From: an uncultured Eubacteriales bacterium
GTDB lineage: Bacteria > Bacillota > Clostridia > Christensenellales > CAG-138
Length of the DNA stretch: 64,000 nt
Assembly: GCA_900544555.1 (NCBI GenBank)
Contig: UQWD01000011.1
Location: 1-64,000, forward strand
Reading direction: 5' to 3'
The notes under the pieces are model-generated. The model saw only the letters and a list, made by a program, of their open reading frames with translations, ran no database searches and had not been told where the DNA came from. The translations under genes were made by a program, and so were the position numbers. This document shows positions 44,666-53,771 of this stretch, piece by piece; the first letter of the stretch is position 1, and every line of letters begins with the position of its first letter.

Positions 44666-45892
44666 ATGCTGCCGTTTAAATACGCTCTTAAACATATGCG
44701 CCGCAGTTTCCTTTCATGCCTAGCCGCTATTGCCGCATCTTTAATCTTTTCATTGCTTTTATGCGAACTGAATTATGCGCTTGCATCGCAGAATACGCAG
44801 TTAAATGAGATATACGATTCTATTGAGGTCAAATGCGTTGTATCCGACGTAAAGGGTACGAAAACGGATCGCCTCCAAATCAATCCAACCTATGTTGACG
44901 CGTGTACGAACCCGGTTTATGAAATTTCAGAATATATAAAAGACATATGTTTTAAACGGCGTTTGCGTTATAATGCCATAATCCCAGGGGAGGAGCCCTC
45001 AATCGAGAATATAGCTGAGGCTCCATATCTTATAGGTATTTCCATGCTTGAGGCGGACAGCTCGCTTTTACCGCACAACGGTGTAACGGTTGATTTTTTT
45101 AACGGATATGATGAAACCGATCTCAACACCGATAAGATGATTTGCATTGTCCCCGCAAGCTTGGTTCGAGACAAGGCGCCAAGCGCCGATATGACTTTAT
45201 CCCTTGCGGTAACTTACGATTACGGGCCGATGTTTGAGAAAAAGCCAATCGTCGCCGATTTAATAGTAGCCGGCACATATACGGGGATCGTTTCGGAAGA
45301 GGATTCAATTTATTGCCCATGGGGGGCAATCTGCTCGCTTGCCGTAAAAGCCGGGGACATCTACATGGCGGACAGTCTGAGTTTTACCGTAAAAGACAAT
45401 AGGAAGCTCAATGAGTTTAAATCCATTCTATGGAAATATTATTCCCCGGTGGATGTTACGGCAGGAGATTCAATTTACAGTTACGCCATAACCGTGAACG
45501 ACGCCGTTCTTAACGAATCCGTGTCGTCAATTGAGCGAAATATTACGCTGCTCAACATACTCATCCCCCTCCTTCTGATTTCGTCAATTGGAATAGGCTT
45601 TGTCACCAGCCTTATACTCACCCGAAACAGGCGGCCGGAATTCGCAGTTATGCGAAGCATGGGCGCCCGGCGCGGCAATGTGTTTTTTGTAGCGTTCATC
45701 GAACAGCTGATGCTTGGGGTGCTTGGCGCTTTACTCGGGGTAATTGGATACAATATTGTAAGAGGTTTTGGCGCCTCAATTAATTTCGCGCAACTCGGTA
45801 TTTATATCGGGTGCTATATCATTGGGGCGGCGGCGGCTGTAATACGAATAACAACGATTAATGTTATGCAAATAATGAAAGTAAAGGAGTGA
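44666..45892 (+). CDS. ABC transporter permease, FtsX-like
   Basis: 408 residues. One N-terminal membrane helix (about 13-30), a large extracytoplasmic domain (about 40-290) and a C-terminal FtsX-type domain with three helices (about 298-395), including RPEFAVMRSMGARRGNVFFVAFIEQL, the usual cytoplasmic coupling segment of MacB/FtsX permeases. Half transporters of this type export peptides or lipids or act mechanically. AAGGAGGTATAAAAC precedes the ATG. The ATPase gene follows after 5 bases. Confidence 0.88.
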   Translation: MLPFKYALKHMRRSFLSCLAAIAASLIFSLLLCELNYALASQNTQLNEIYDSIEVKCVVSDVKGTKTDRLQINPTYVDACTNPVYEISEYIKDICFKRRLRYNAIIPGEEPSIENIAEAPYLIGISMLEADSSLLPHNGVTVDFFNGYDETDLNTDKMICIVPASLVRDKAPSADMTLSLAVTYDYGPMFEKKPIVADLIVAGTYTGIVSEEDSIYCPWGAICSLAVKAGDIYMADSLSFTVKDNRKLNEFKSILWKYYSPVDVTAGDSIYSYAITVNDAVLNESVSSIERNITLLNILIPLLLISSIGIGFVTSLILTRNRRPEFAVMRSMGARRGNVFFVAFIEQLMLGVLGALLGVIGYNIVRGFGASINFAQLGIYIGCYIIGAAAAVIRITTINVMQIMKVKE

Positions 45893-45897
45893 ACGCA

Positions 45898-46560
45898 ATG
45901 GAAAAGTTGGCTTTGAAGGATGTAACATACGCTTACAGAAACAGGTACCAAACGGTTTACGCGGTTAACGGCGTAAACTACGAGTTTGAGGGCGGTAAGC
46001 TGTACGCTATCGTCGGAAAAAGCGGGAGCGGAAAAACAACGTTGCTATCTGTTCTCGCCGGCCTCGATTTACCCACGGAAGGAGAGGTGAGCTATGGCGG
46101 CACATCAACCGCGCAGCTCGATCGCGATAAATACCGCAGGGACAGCGTGGCCGTTATATATCAAAGTTATAATCTTTTTCCCCTGCTCACAGCGCTGGAA
46201 AACGTTATGTATCCGCTGCAGCTTAAAAAAACGCCGCAGAAGCAAGCGCGGCAAATAGCCGCCGAAAAAATCCTATCGGTCGGCCTTAAGGAAGAGCATT
46301 TTAAACGGTTCCCCTCTATGCTCTCCGGCGGCGAGCAGCAGCGTGTGGCTATTGCGCGCGCGCTGGCCAGCCATGCGGACGTAATTCTGGCCGACGAGCC
46401 CACAGGCAATCTCGATACGGAAAATGGGCGCAACATTATCGGCATTTTAAAGCAGCTTGCGCACGAAGGCGGTTACTGCGTTATCGTTGTTACCCATGAC
46501 CTGGGCATTGCCGAAGAAGCCGACGTCGTAATCAACATGAGTGACGGTAAGATCAACTAA
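45898..46560 (+). CDS. ABC transporter ATP-binding protein (LolD/MacB type)
   Basis: 220 residues, partner of the FtsX-like permease. Walker A GKSGSGKTTLL, Q-loop IYQSYNLFP, signature LSGGEQQRVAIARAL, Walker B VILADEPTGNLD and the H-loop VVTHD. The ATG at 45898 follows AAAGGAGTGAACGCA; a GTG at 45889 lies inside the ribosome binding site and is rejected. Confidence 0.94.
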   Translation: MEKLALKDVTYAYRNRYQTVYAVNGVNYEFEGGKLYAIVGKSGSGKTTLLSVLAGLDLPTEGEVSYGGTSTAQLDRDKYRRDSVAVIYQSYNLFPLLTALENVMYPLQLKKTPQKQARQIAAEKILSVGLKEEHFKRFPSMLSGGEQQRVAIARALASHADVILADEPTGNLDTENGRNIIGILKQLAHEGGYCVIVVTHDLGIAEEADVVINMSDGKIN

Positions 46561-47552
46561 AGAGTTTAATTTATCTCACCGTTTCGTCAGAGGCAGGCAT
46601 ATAAAGCACGCTGTAAAAGCCTTTTCATCAGCAGCTTAATATAGCCTTGAGAATTAAATACGCCTGCCTCTGACGACTTAAATGGAACAGCTGACGGCCT
46701 TTCGTTTATTATTTAACAGGTTTTCAGCAGGGTTTCTGTATGATGATGGATGGAACGTATTTATCAAAACTCGTTTTATCGGTATTGGACAGTACGAACT
46801 TGTTTTTTGAAAGTCAAGCGCGTAATATGCTAAGGCGAACGACCAGGATAATCGGCGCCTTTTAGCTGACTAATCGGAATCGTTTACATGGCATGTGTAA
46901 TTCCTTACGCCTTAACCTAAGGCAATTAATGTGCTAAACCTATTCCTTTTGAGCAGATGTTGACAAGGAATCTGAATTGACGCATCTAACTTTCAAAAGA
47001 ATAAGCGCAAAATTTAACGCGATACGCGGCGAACTTGTGAAATCCGTGTTTAAAGCTGGTTTGGTATATCAAACACAAAAACCGCCAAGGAATTATGCCC
47101 CAATGCGAATCATTATTGGGGCCGTTTAAGAGGATATACATTGATGTTTGCTTACTTAAAGCAATATTACAGTGGCCCTAAAGCCTGACAGTATGTTTTA
47201 TGATAAGGCTCTGGATTGCGCAGATTACGCAAAATGTATATATAAATTGCCGATATCGCAGCGTTTTACACTTTTGAAAAACCATAAACACTTTTATGCG
47301 CTTTTATGCGATATGTGATTCAAAAATGAAAAGGAAGTTTTGAATAATGAAGTAAGCTAATAAATGATTGGGGTTAAGGGTAAAAGCCGTCATTGAAAGA
47401 TATTATAATCTTTTGGTTCATCCCATATCTTGAAATAACGAGCAGGCGTCTAAAAGACACTATGCGATTGAAGTTCGTCGCATATTGTCTTGGAATTCAA
47501 GAAAATATGAAACGCGTCACAAATAATTTGAATTTATTTTTATATAACTTCA
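46561..47552. other. Intergenic region of about 1 kb
   Basis: AT-rich, no supported gene. It contains the long inverted repeat at 46584-46676. A 61-codon plus-strand frame at 47393-47578 runs into the promoter of the next gene and has no clear ribosome binding site. Confidence 0.45.
46584..46676. repeat. Perfect 15-bp terminal inverted repeats around 63 bases
   Basis: TCGTCAGAGGCAGGC (46584-46598) and GCCTGCCTCTGACGA (46662-46676) enclose 63 AT-rich bases. It begins 24 bases after the ABC ATPase stop. It could be a long hairpin at the transcript end or a very short MITE; no target duplication is seen. Confidence 0.6.
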
Positions 47553-47581
47553 TTGACAATTTATCTAGCGAACACTAAAAT
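47553..47581 (+). promoter_or_regulatory. Sigma-A-type promoter of the RHH-clpB unit
   Basis: TTGACA (47553-47558), 17-base spacer, TAAAAT (47576-47581). Transcription would start near 47588, just before the GGAGGGG ribosome binding site. No CIRCE element (TTAGCACTC-N9-GAGTGCTAA) is present. Confidence 0.8.
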
Positions 47582-47606
47582 TCAGTTGTGGAGGGGAATA
47601 AATAAA

Positions 47607-48248
47607 ATGAAAAAAAGGGTATACAGTATTGTGCTTTCAGAAGAGGTTGTGGACGCCATCGACGACCTTGCGCTAACGAGAAATACGAGCCGCTCAGGCA
47701 TTATCGATCGTATTTTGGCAGAGCATGTTTCCTGCACCACGCCTGAGCAGCATATTCAGGATATTATCAAGCTCGTCGAACTCTCTCTGGCCGGCCGGGA
47801 TACGCTTCACCCGCTCCCCCGCCCGACCGGCGGAACGCTAGACATTAGCACCAGGCTAAAGTATCGATACCGCCCCACAGTTAAATATAGCCTGGAATTA
47901 CTTCCATCCGCCGATGGGTCGTTCGGCTTTTTCAGGGCTTCGCTTCGCACCCAGAACGTGGATTTGCTCGAGAAATTTACCGAATTTCTTTTATTGTGGG
48001 CGCGATTGGAGGATGAATACCTTCCAGGGCTATTGGGGCGGCAAATTATCCGGGAACTCGAGCCTGCAAAGTTATCGCGCAGACTCACTCGCCCTCCTGG
48101 TTGCGAAAACGCGGCTGAATCGCTTGCCGCGGCCGCTGTCGCTTATGTTAACGCGTTCGACGGCTCGCTCAAAGCTTTCTTCGCTTATGGTACGGATGCG
48201 GCCGGCAATGTTTTTTTGAATTGGCTCGAGGATAAATTATTAATCTGA
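47607..48248 (+). CDS. Ribbon-helix-helix domain protein upstream of clpB
   Basis: 213 residues. The N-terminal about 45 residues, MKKRVYSIVLSEEVVDAID then LTRNTSRSGIIDRILAEH, look like a ribbon-helix-helix DNA-binding unit. The rest (about 75-213) is an unfamiliar domain with TLDISTRLKYRYRPTVKYSLEL and an LLWARLEDEYLPGL helix. The start at 47607 is fixed by GGAGGGG upstream and by the promoter, which overlaps any longer frame. clpB follows after 37 bases without its own promoter. It may be a regulator of chaperone expression, possibly autoregulatory (inference). Confidence 0.75.
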   Translation: MKKRVYSIVLSEEVVDAIDDLALTRNTSRSGIIDRILAEHVSCTTPEQHIQDIIKLVELSLAGRDTLHPLPRPTGGTLDISTRLKYRYRPTVKYSLELLPSADGSFGFFRASLRTQNVDLLEKFTEFLLLWARLEDEYLPGLLGRQIIRELEPAKLSRRLTRPPGCENAAESLAAAAVAYVNAFDGSLKAFFAYGTDAAGNVFLNWLEDKLLI

Positions 48249-48285
48249 GGGTATAAAACTATCATGACTTAAAGGAGTTGATATT

Positions 48286-50880
48286 ATGAACACCAATCGC
48301 TTTACGCAAAAATCGTTGGAGGCTATCGCCGCCGCGCAATCAACGGCGGTGGAATACTCGCACCAGCAGGTTGATCAGGAGCATCTCTTATACGCGTTGA
48401 GCTATCAACGGGATGGGCTTATCCCGCAGCTCCTTGTAAAAATGGGCGTGGATGGTGAGGGCTTTGGCAGCGCGCTTAAGGAACGGCTGGAAGCTACGCC
48501 CCGCGTTACGGGCCCCGGCCGCGAAGCGGATAGGGTCTACGTTACGCAGGATTTGGATCGGGCGCTCAACGAGGCTGAAAAAATCGCGGGCAATTTAAAG
48601 GATGAGTATATATCCGTTGAGCATCTTTTTCTTGGCCTTGTTGAAAAGCCGTCTAAAAGCGTTAAGGAATTGTTTGCCCGCTTTGCTATCGATAAAAACC
48701 GCTTTTTAACCGCGCTTAACGCCGTACGCGGCAACGCGCGCGTAACGAGCGACACGCCTGAAGATACGTACGACGCGCTGAAAAAATACGCGCAGGATCT
48801 GGTTGACCTGGCGGAAAAGCAAAAGCTTGACCCTGTGATAGGCCGGGATGAAGAGGTTCTCAACGTGATTCGTATCCTTTCCCGCAAGAGCAAGAACAAC
48901 CCTGTGCTAATCGGCGAGCCGGGCGTGGGAAAAACGGCGATTGCGGAAGGGCTTGCCCAGCGTATAGTCCGGGGCGACGTACCCGCCGGCCTGCGCGAAA
49001 GGCGGATTTTTTCTCTGGATATGGGCGCGCTCATCGCTGGGGCGAAGTTCAGGGGCGAGTTTGAGGAGCGTTTAAAGGCTGTATTGAACGAAGTCAAAAA
49101 GAGCGACGGGCGCATCATCCTGTTTATTGACGAGCTGCATAATATCGTAGGCGCGGGCAGGACGGAGGGATCCATGGACGCGGGCAACCTTCTAAAACCT
49201 ATGCTTGCCCGGGGCGAGCTGCATTGTATCGGCGCCACAACGCTCGACGAGTACAGAAAATATATTGAAAAAGACGCCGCCCTTTCCCGCCGCTTCCAGC
49301 CGGTTATGGTCAACGAGCCTACCGTAGAGGACACGGTTTCGATACTCCGCGGCTTGAAGGAAAGGTACGAGGTTTTTCACGGCGTTAAAATAAACGATAA
49401 CGCGCTCATTGCGGCCGCCACGCTCTCGCACCGGTATATATCGGATCGTTTTCTGCCGGATAAGGCCATCGATCTCGTCGACGAGGCGTGCGCGCTGATA
49501 CGTACCGAAATGGATTCCATGCCGAGCGAGCTGGACGCCATGCGCCGGCGCATCATGCAGCTTGAAATCGAGGAAGCGGCGTTGAAAAAGGAAAACGATA
49601 AGCTGTCCGCCGATCACCTTGAGCGCATACAAAAGGAATTGTCGGAGGAGAGATCCGTATATTCCGAGCTTAAGGCCAAATGGGAGAACGAAAAGGATTC
49701 CATTAAAAACGTCCAGCGCCTCCGGGAAGAAATTGAGCGGGTTAACGCCCAGATGGAAAAGGCGGAGCGAGAATATGACTTAAACCACGCGGCGCAGCTT
49801 AAATACGGCGCGCTGCCCGGCTTGATGCGCGAACTTGAGGAGGCGGAACGGCACAATACGGGCAAGGCCAGCGGGCTTTTGCGCGACAGGGTTACGGAAG
49901 AGGAGATAGCGCGTATTGTTGGCCGCTGGACCGGCATACCCGTATCAAAGTTGATGGAAGGCGAGCGTGAGAAGCTTTTGCAGCTTGCCGAAATCCTGCA
50001 TGAACGCGTTGTCGGGCAGGACGAGGCTGTCCAGACCGTATGCGACGCGATATTGCGCACAAGGGCCGGGTTAAAAGATCCCAACAGGCCCATCGGCAGC
50101 TTTCTGTTTCTGGGCCCTACCGGCGTAGGTAAAACGGAGCTGGCGAAGGCGCTGGCGGAAGCGCTGTTTGACGATGAGCGAAACCTTGTAAGGATAGACA
50201 TGAGCGAATATATGGAGAAGCACGCGGTATCGCGACTTATTGGCGCTCCTCCGGGATACGTGGGTTACGACGAGGGCGGCCAGCTTACAGAGGCCGTTCG
50301 GCGCAAGCCTTATTGCGTGGTGCTTTTCGACGAGATTGAAAAGGCGCATCCCGACGTATTCAACGTGCTGCTTCAAGTGCTTGACGATGGGCGCATTACG
50401 GATTCACAGGGGCGGACGGTGGATTTTAAAAACACCGTAATTATCCTAACCTCCAACTTGGGATCAACGTTTATACTGGAAGGCATAGAGAACGGCCGCA
50501 TCAGCGACGACGCGCGCGGCAAGGTGGAGGAAATGCTCAAGGCTCAGTTCCGTCCGGAATTTTTAAACCGGATAGATGATATTGTGTTTTATAAGCCGCT
50601 TGCGCGCGAGGAGATTTATAGGATAACCGACCTGCTTTTGGCCGATATACGCCGCCGCCTCAAGGAAAAGCGATTGGACGTGGAGCTTACCGAGGCCGCC
50701 AAAAGGTACATCGCGGACGCGGGGTACTCTCCGCAATACGGTGCGCGTCCTCTGAAGCGGTTGTTAGCCGGGAAGCTTGAAACGCTGCTTGCCCGCAGCA
50801 TCATACAAAGCGACCCTGAGCCGGATACCGTTTTTATGGTTGATGAGAGCAGCGGCGAGCTGATCATAACGGAGAAATAG
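48286..50880 (+). CDS. clpB: ATP-dependent chaperone ClpB
   Basis: Hexameric disaggregase that works with DnaK to rescue aggregated protein. 864 residues. Clp N-domain (1-145), first AAA+ module with GEPGVGKTAIAEGLA and FIDELHNIVGAG, the coiled-coil M domain (about 405-525, long helical Glu/Lys-rich stretch) that distinguishes ClpB from ClpC, second AAA+ module with GPTGVGKTELAKALA and VLFDEIEKAHPDV, and a C-terminal domain with YSPQYGARPLKR. AAAGGAGTTGATATT precedes the ATG. Regulation through the upstream RHH gene rather than CIRCE is suggested by the layout. Confidence 0.97.
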   Translation: MNTNRFTQKSLEAIAAAQSTAVEYSHQQVDQEHLLYALSYQRDGLIPQLLVKMGVDGEGFGSALKERLEATPRVTGPGREADRVYVTQDLDRALNEAEKIAGNLKDEYISVEHLFLGLVEKPSKSVKELFARFAIDKNRFLTALNAVRGNARVTSDTPEDTYDALKKYAQDLVDLAEKQKLDPVIGRDEEVLNVIRILSRKSKNNPVLIGEPGVGKTAIAEGLAQRIVRGDVPAGLRERRIFSLDMGALIAGAKFRGEFEERLKAVLNEVKKSDGRIILFIDELHNIVGAGRTEGSMDAGNLLKPMLARGELHCIGATTLDEYRKYIEKDAALSRRFQPVMVNEPTVEDTVSILRGLKERYEVFHGVKINDNALIAAATLSHRYISDRFLPDKAIDLVDEACALIRTEMDSMPSELDAMRRRIMQLEIEEAALKKENDKLSADHLERIQKELSEERSVYSELKAKWENEKDSIKNVQRLREEIERVNAQMEKAEREYDLNHAAQLKYGALPGLMRELEEAERHNTGKASGLLRDRVTEEEIARIVGRWTGIPVSKLMEGEREKLLQLAEILHERVVGQDEAVQTVCDAILRTRAGLKDPNRPIGSFLFLGPTGVGKTELAKALAEALFDDERNLVRIDMSEYMEKHAVSRLIGAPPGYVGYDEGGQLTEAVRRKPYCVVLFDEIEKAHPDVFNVLLQVLDDGRITDSQGRTVDFKNTVIILTSNLGSTFILEGIENGRISDDARGKVEEMLKAQFRPEFLNRIDDIVFYKPLAREEIYRITDLLLADIRRRLKEKRLDVELTEAAKRYIADAGYSPQYGARPLKRLLAGKLETLLARSIIQSDPEPDTVFMVDESSGELIITEK

Positions 50881-50906
50881 GCTAACAAGATAAACGATAC
50901 TATGAA

Positions 50907-50925
50907 GGGCGGCTCAATGCCGCCC
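50907..50925 (+). terminator. Weak hairpin after clpB
   Basis: GGGCGGC, loop TCAAT, GCCGCCC, followed by AAAATTATTTG. It lies 26 bases after the clpB stop. The T tract is poor, so terminator activity is uncertain. Confidence 0.45.
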
Positions 50926-51164
50926 AAAATTATTTGAATCCTGGATGCTCGTTGAAGCGGCAGGGCTTTACGCATGACCGACGGCATGCGTAAAGCGGGC
51001 TTAACACTCTGCTCAGCAAATCCGCATGGGGCGTTGAATGGGCGAATGGGGCAATATCTTTGCATAGTTTACTTACAGGGACGCATATCTCAATATTTAC
51101 ATTTTGTTTCTTATACTCTGTATTATGTTTCGTACACATCAATCCGAATTTGCATTTGGCGCTT

Positions 51165-51577
51165 TTATGTTATCCACGTATTAAGAAGTGAGAAAACTTT
51201 CTTCCCGAAAACTTTGGCAAAATTACCCACTGCGGTGTTGTAGGCAGTGAACGGTATCTGCTTCATTTTTTCCTCAATTAATGCCTTTCTTCCTCTGTTA
51301 CCCGTACATGATTTGCACGTTCCGTTTTCGGCTTTCCATTCGCATTTCTCACAATCTGCTTATCCTTGAGTTGCAGATAATAGCACATAAGGATAATTGC
51401 CTGCCACCGTTCCAATAGGCACAACAAGGCTTTTGCTAATTTCTCGCTGTCAACAAAGATTTTCTGCACTTCACTGCAAATGCAGTCGGCTTGTCCTGCA
51501 AGGCAAAGTATTCGTCTATGCTGTGGGGCGCAAAGAAGCATTCTCTTGCAAGTATTCAAGGTAATTTCATGCTTCAT
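51165..51577 (-). pseudogene. Decayed mobile-element genes, sigma-factor-like fragment
   Basis: Two overlapping minus-strand fragments in different frames. 51278-51577 reads DSEKLAKALLCLLERWQAII then LMCYYLQLKDKQI, like the sigma-70 region 4 proteins of clostridial conjugative elements, but the helix-turn-helix end is lost. A second frame, open from 51359 to a stop at 51165, reads CEKCEWKAENGTCKSCTGN then RKALIEEKMKQIPFTAYNTAV and is Cys-rich at its start, without its own clear start codon except an ATG at 51266 behind GAGGAAAAA. I take both as debris from an integrated element. The family assignment is by resemblance only. Confidence 0.5.
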
Positions 51578-51770
51578 CTTGCGTTACCGCTCTCTGTAAT
51601 AGTAACAGGCTTCATTGTGCAAGAACAATTAAACGAAAAGCTGCTTATGGCTGTTTTTAAGTTGCGAATTGACTATCAGCTGACGCGTAAATAGCAAAGC
51701 CAAAAATAGCTCTCAAGGATTAACTTCGCGCCCTTGACGACTGTTTCCGTCTTTAATGCCCACTAATCAA

Positions 51771-51803
51771 GAGGGCGCATACGGATAGACCGCTTGCGCC
51801 CTC
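51771..51803. other. 9-bp inverted repeat in the mobile-element remnant
   Basis: GAGGGCGCA (51771-51779) and TGCGCCCTC (51795-51803) with a 15-base loop. It lies in the gene-free stretch 51700-52050 between the remnant and the DUF262 gene. No other feature is seen there. Confidence 0.45.
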
Positions 51804-51994
51804 TCTGAATTATGGGGGTTCTTAGTGCATTAGAGGTTAATTTCCCTTTGATTTATGCGGCTTTGCAGACACAACAAAGGCATGGGTTTTATACTCATAC
51901 CCTCATAATGGCGTTCTACTGCGTAACATGGTCTATGCTATCAATGAATAAAAATACCCATTTTGTCATAGAATAATTAAGTAATTTTTCAAAC

Positions 51995-52014
51995 TATAAT
52001 TGAGTAAATTTACT
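51995..52014 (+). promoter_or_regulatory. Candidate -10 box and palindrome before the DUF262 gene
   Basis: TATAAT at 51995-52000 is followed at once by the perfect 12-bp palindrome AGTAAATTTACT (52003-52014), close to the expected transcription start and 56 bases before the gene. No good -35 is seen. The layout suits an autorepressed module (inference). Confidence 0.45.
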
Positions 52015-52069
52015 TATTTATAGATTCAATATTAAGGGATTATATGATAGAATGGAGGTGACAACATTT

Positions 52070-53143
52070 GTGGAAGGTTATGGAATTATGTTAGATTTTA
52101 ATCCGAGAGAATATAGTATTCGAGAATTGTATGATTCCTATAAACGTGGGGAGACTATTCTTTCCCCTAAATTTCAAAGGCGTCCTGTATGGGATTACAA
52201 AGCAAAATCATATTTAATTGATTCAATTGTCGGAGGTTTTCCTATTCCGCGTATTTTTATTCGTGAAAGTACAAATTTGGATATGAGCGCCAAAAGGGAA
52301 ATTGTAGATGGGCAACAACGATTAAAGACTATCTTTGATTTTTTAAATGACGGTTTCAAAATTAGTAAAGTTCACAGTGTGGAGTATGGAAATAAAACTT
52401 ATAGTGAACTTTCAGATGATATTCAACGGGATTTTTTAAAATATCCCATTTCAGCTGTTCTTCTAATAGATTTAGATGATAATGCAATATTTGATATATT
52501 TGCAAGATTAAATACTTATTCTGTTAAACTAAATAATCAAGAACTTTTAAATTCACAATTTTTTGGAGTTTATAAGCGCTTGGTTTATGATTTGGCACGT
52601 GAATATAGACCTTTTTGGGTAGAATCAGGTATTCTAACTGAAAAGGGAATATCTAGAATGGATGATGCTAAATTAGTCTCTGATTTACTTGCTGCTATTG
52701 TTAAAAATAAAATTGAATCAAATAGCTTTGAACAGAGTAAAAAATTATATGCACAGTATGATGAAGAATTTGCAGAAGCAAAAGTGATTCAACGGAATTT
52801 TACCCAGACGTTAGATTTATTTAGTAAAGTATATGGGCAGAATTTTTCAGAAACAGCTTTTAATAAGTTACCACTGTTTTATAGTACTTTTTTGGCCTTA
52901 TATCATATGAACTATCCATTGTCTATGTTTGGAAATATTAATTGGAAAATTTCAGATAAGGATTTGCCCAAAATAAAGACTGTTTTAGATGACATAAATA
53001 TGCTGATATCAGAAGAAAATGAACTAACCAATGATGAAGAAGCCTTCGTTTTTACGTTGAAGAAAAATACAACAACACCTGATGTGCGAATGAAGCGTTG
53101 CAAGTTTATTGTCAATAAACTAAATGAATTTTTAAGGTATTAA
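52070..53143 (+). CDS. DUF262 (GmrS/ParB-like nuclease fold) protein
   Basis: 357 residues from GTG at 52070, chosen because GGAGGTGA lies 8 bases upstream; an ATG at 52052 overlaps that site and an ATG at 52088 is an alternative. The N-terminal DUF262 domain has REYSIRELYDSYKRGETIL, RRPVWDYKAKSYLIDSIVGG then PIPRIFI, and the hallmark VDGQQRLKTIFDFLNDG near residues 80-95, with a DIFARLNTYSVKLNNQELLN segment after it. The fold is shared with the nucleotide-hydrolysing, DNA-targeting half of GmrSD and BrxU systems. The C-terminal half is helical and unassigned; no HNH nuclease domain is seen. The gene is AT-rich, unlike its neighbours, and sits one base before the HEPN gene. Confidence 0.88.
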   Translation: MEGYGIMLDFNPREYSIRELYDSYKRGETILSPKFQRRPVWDYKAKSYLIDSIVGGFPIPRIFIRESTNLDMSAKREIVDGQQRLKTIFDFLNDGFKISKVHSVEYGNKTYSELSDDIQRDFLKYPISAVLLIDLDDNAIFDIFARLNTYSVKLNNQELLNSQFFGVYKRLVYDLAREYRPFWVESGILTEKGISRMDDAKLVSDLLAAIVKNKIESNSFEQSKKLYAQYDEEFAEAKVIQRNFTQTLDLFSKVYGQNFSETAFNKLPLFYSTFLALYHMNYPLSMFGNINWKISDKDLPKIKTVLDDINMLISEENELTNDEEAFVFTLKKNTTTPDVRMKRCKFIVNKLNEFLRY

Positions 53144-53144
53144 A

Positions 53145-53771
53145 ATGACTATATCTGAGATATTAATAGGCATGGAAAAACAATGTGATTTGTCTATATC
53201 GAGTATTGTTTCTGTTAATAAACCACAATATTTAGAAACAGATGAAACAAAAAATATTCGAGATATGGTAGTAAAGCAGTCTTTTGTAAGTGTTTTTACA
53301 GAATGGGAACACTTTTTGGAAAATTCAACTATTGCGTATGCTCTTGGTGAAAGTAGTGTAAAAGGTTACTCTTTAACGCGCTATATTCTTCCAAGGGATG
53401 AGGAACATGCAAACCAATTAATTAAGGGAACATCTGCATATCCAGACTGGTCAAAAATCGAGGTTGTAGTAAAATTAACAGAATCTTGTTTTGAAGCTGG
53501 GAAACCATTTAAAGAGGCTCTTCAGGGCTTTTTATCTAAATACAAAGAGATGAAAAAAGTAAGAAATCTTATTGTACATAATTCATTAAAAAGTGCGGAC
53601 GAGTTTAACTCATTGGTTAGAACAGCTTTAAGAGCTTCAAGTGTTGGAATTTCCGCAACAGAATTTCTATTATCTAAAAAGAATAACAATCCGTTTTTCT
53701 ATGAAATATATATTACTCATTTAAGGAATGCGGCAAAAATAATAGCGGAATATGAGCCTATTATAACTTAA
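53145..53771 (+). CDS. HEPN-like protein, putative RNase partner of DUF262
   Basis: 208 residues, mostly helical. The segment KKVRNLIVHNS (about 143-153) holds Arg-x4-His, the catalytic motif of HEPN ribonucleases, within the helical layout of that superfamily (compare MAE_28990/RiboL-PSP types). The N-terminal part has VKQSFVSVFTEWEHFLENS, also typical. It starts one base after the DUF262 stop without its own clear ribosome binding site, so translation is probably coupled. Together they may form a toxin-antitoxin or phage-defence pair in which HEPN cuts RNA when DUF262 senses foreign DNA or a nucleotide (inference). AT-rich, acquired laterally. Confidence 0.7.
   Translation: MTISEILIGMEKQCDLSISSIVSVNKPQYLETDETKNIRDMVVKQSFVSVFTEWEHFLENSTIAYALGESSVKGYSLTRYILPRDEEHANQLIKGTSAYPDWSKIEVVVKLTESCFEAGKPFKEALQGFLSKYKEMKKVRNLIVHNSLKSADEFNSLVRTALRASSVGISATEFLLSKKNNNPFFYEIYITHLRNAAKIIAEYEPIIT

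Noticed and set aside
47393..47578. 61-codon plus-strand frame before the RHH gene
   Set aside because: It runs into the TTGACA-17-TAAAAT promoter, lacks a ribosome binding site and has AT-driven composition.
48249..48285. CIRCE or CtsR operator directly before clpB
   Set aside because: Neither the TTAGCACTC-N9-GAGTGCTAA repeat nor the GGTCAAA-N-AAAGGTCAAA-type heptads occur in this gap or at the promoter upstream.
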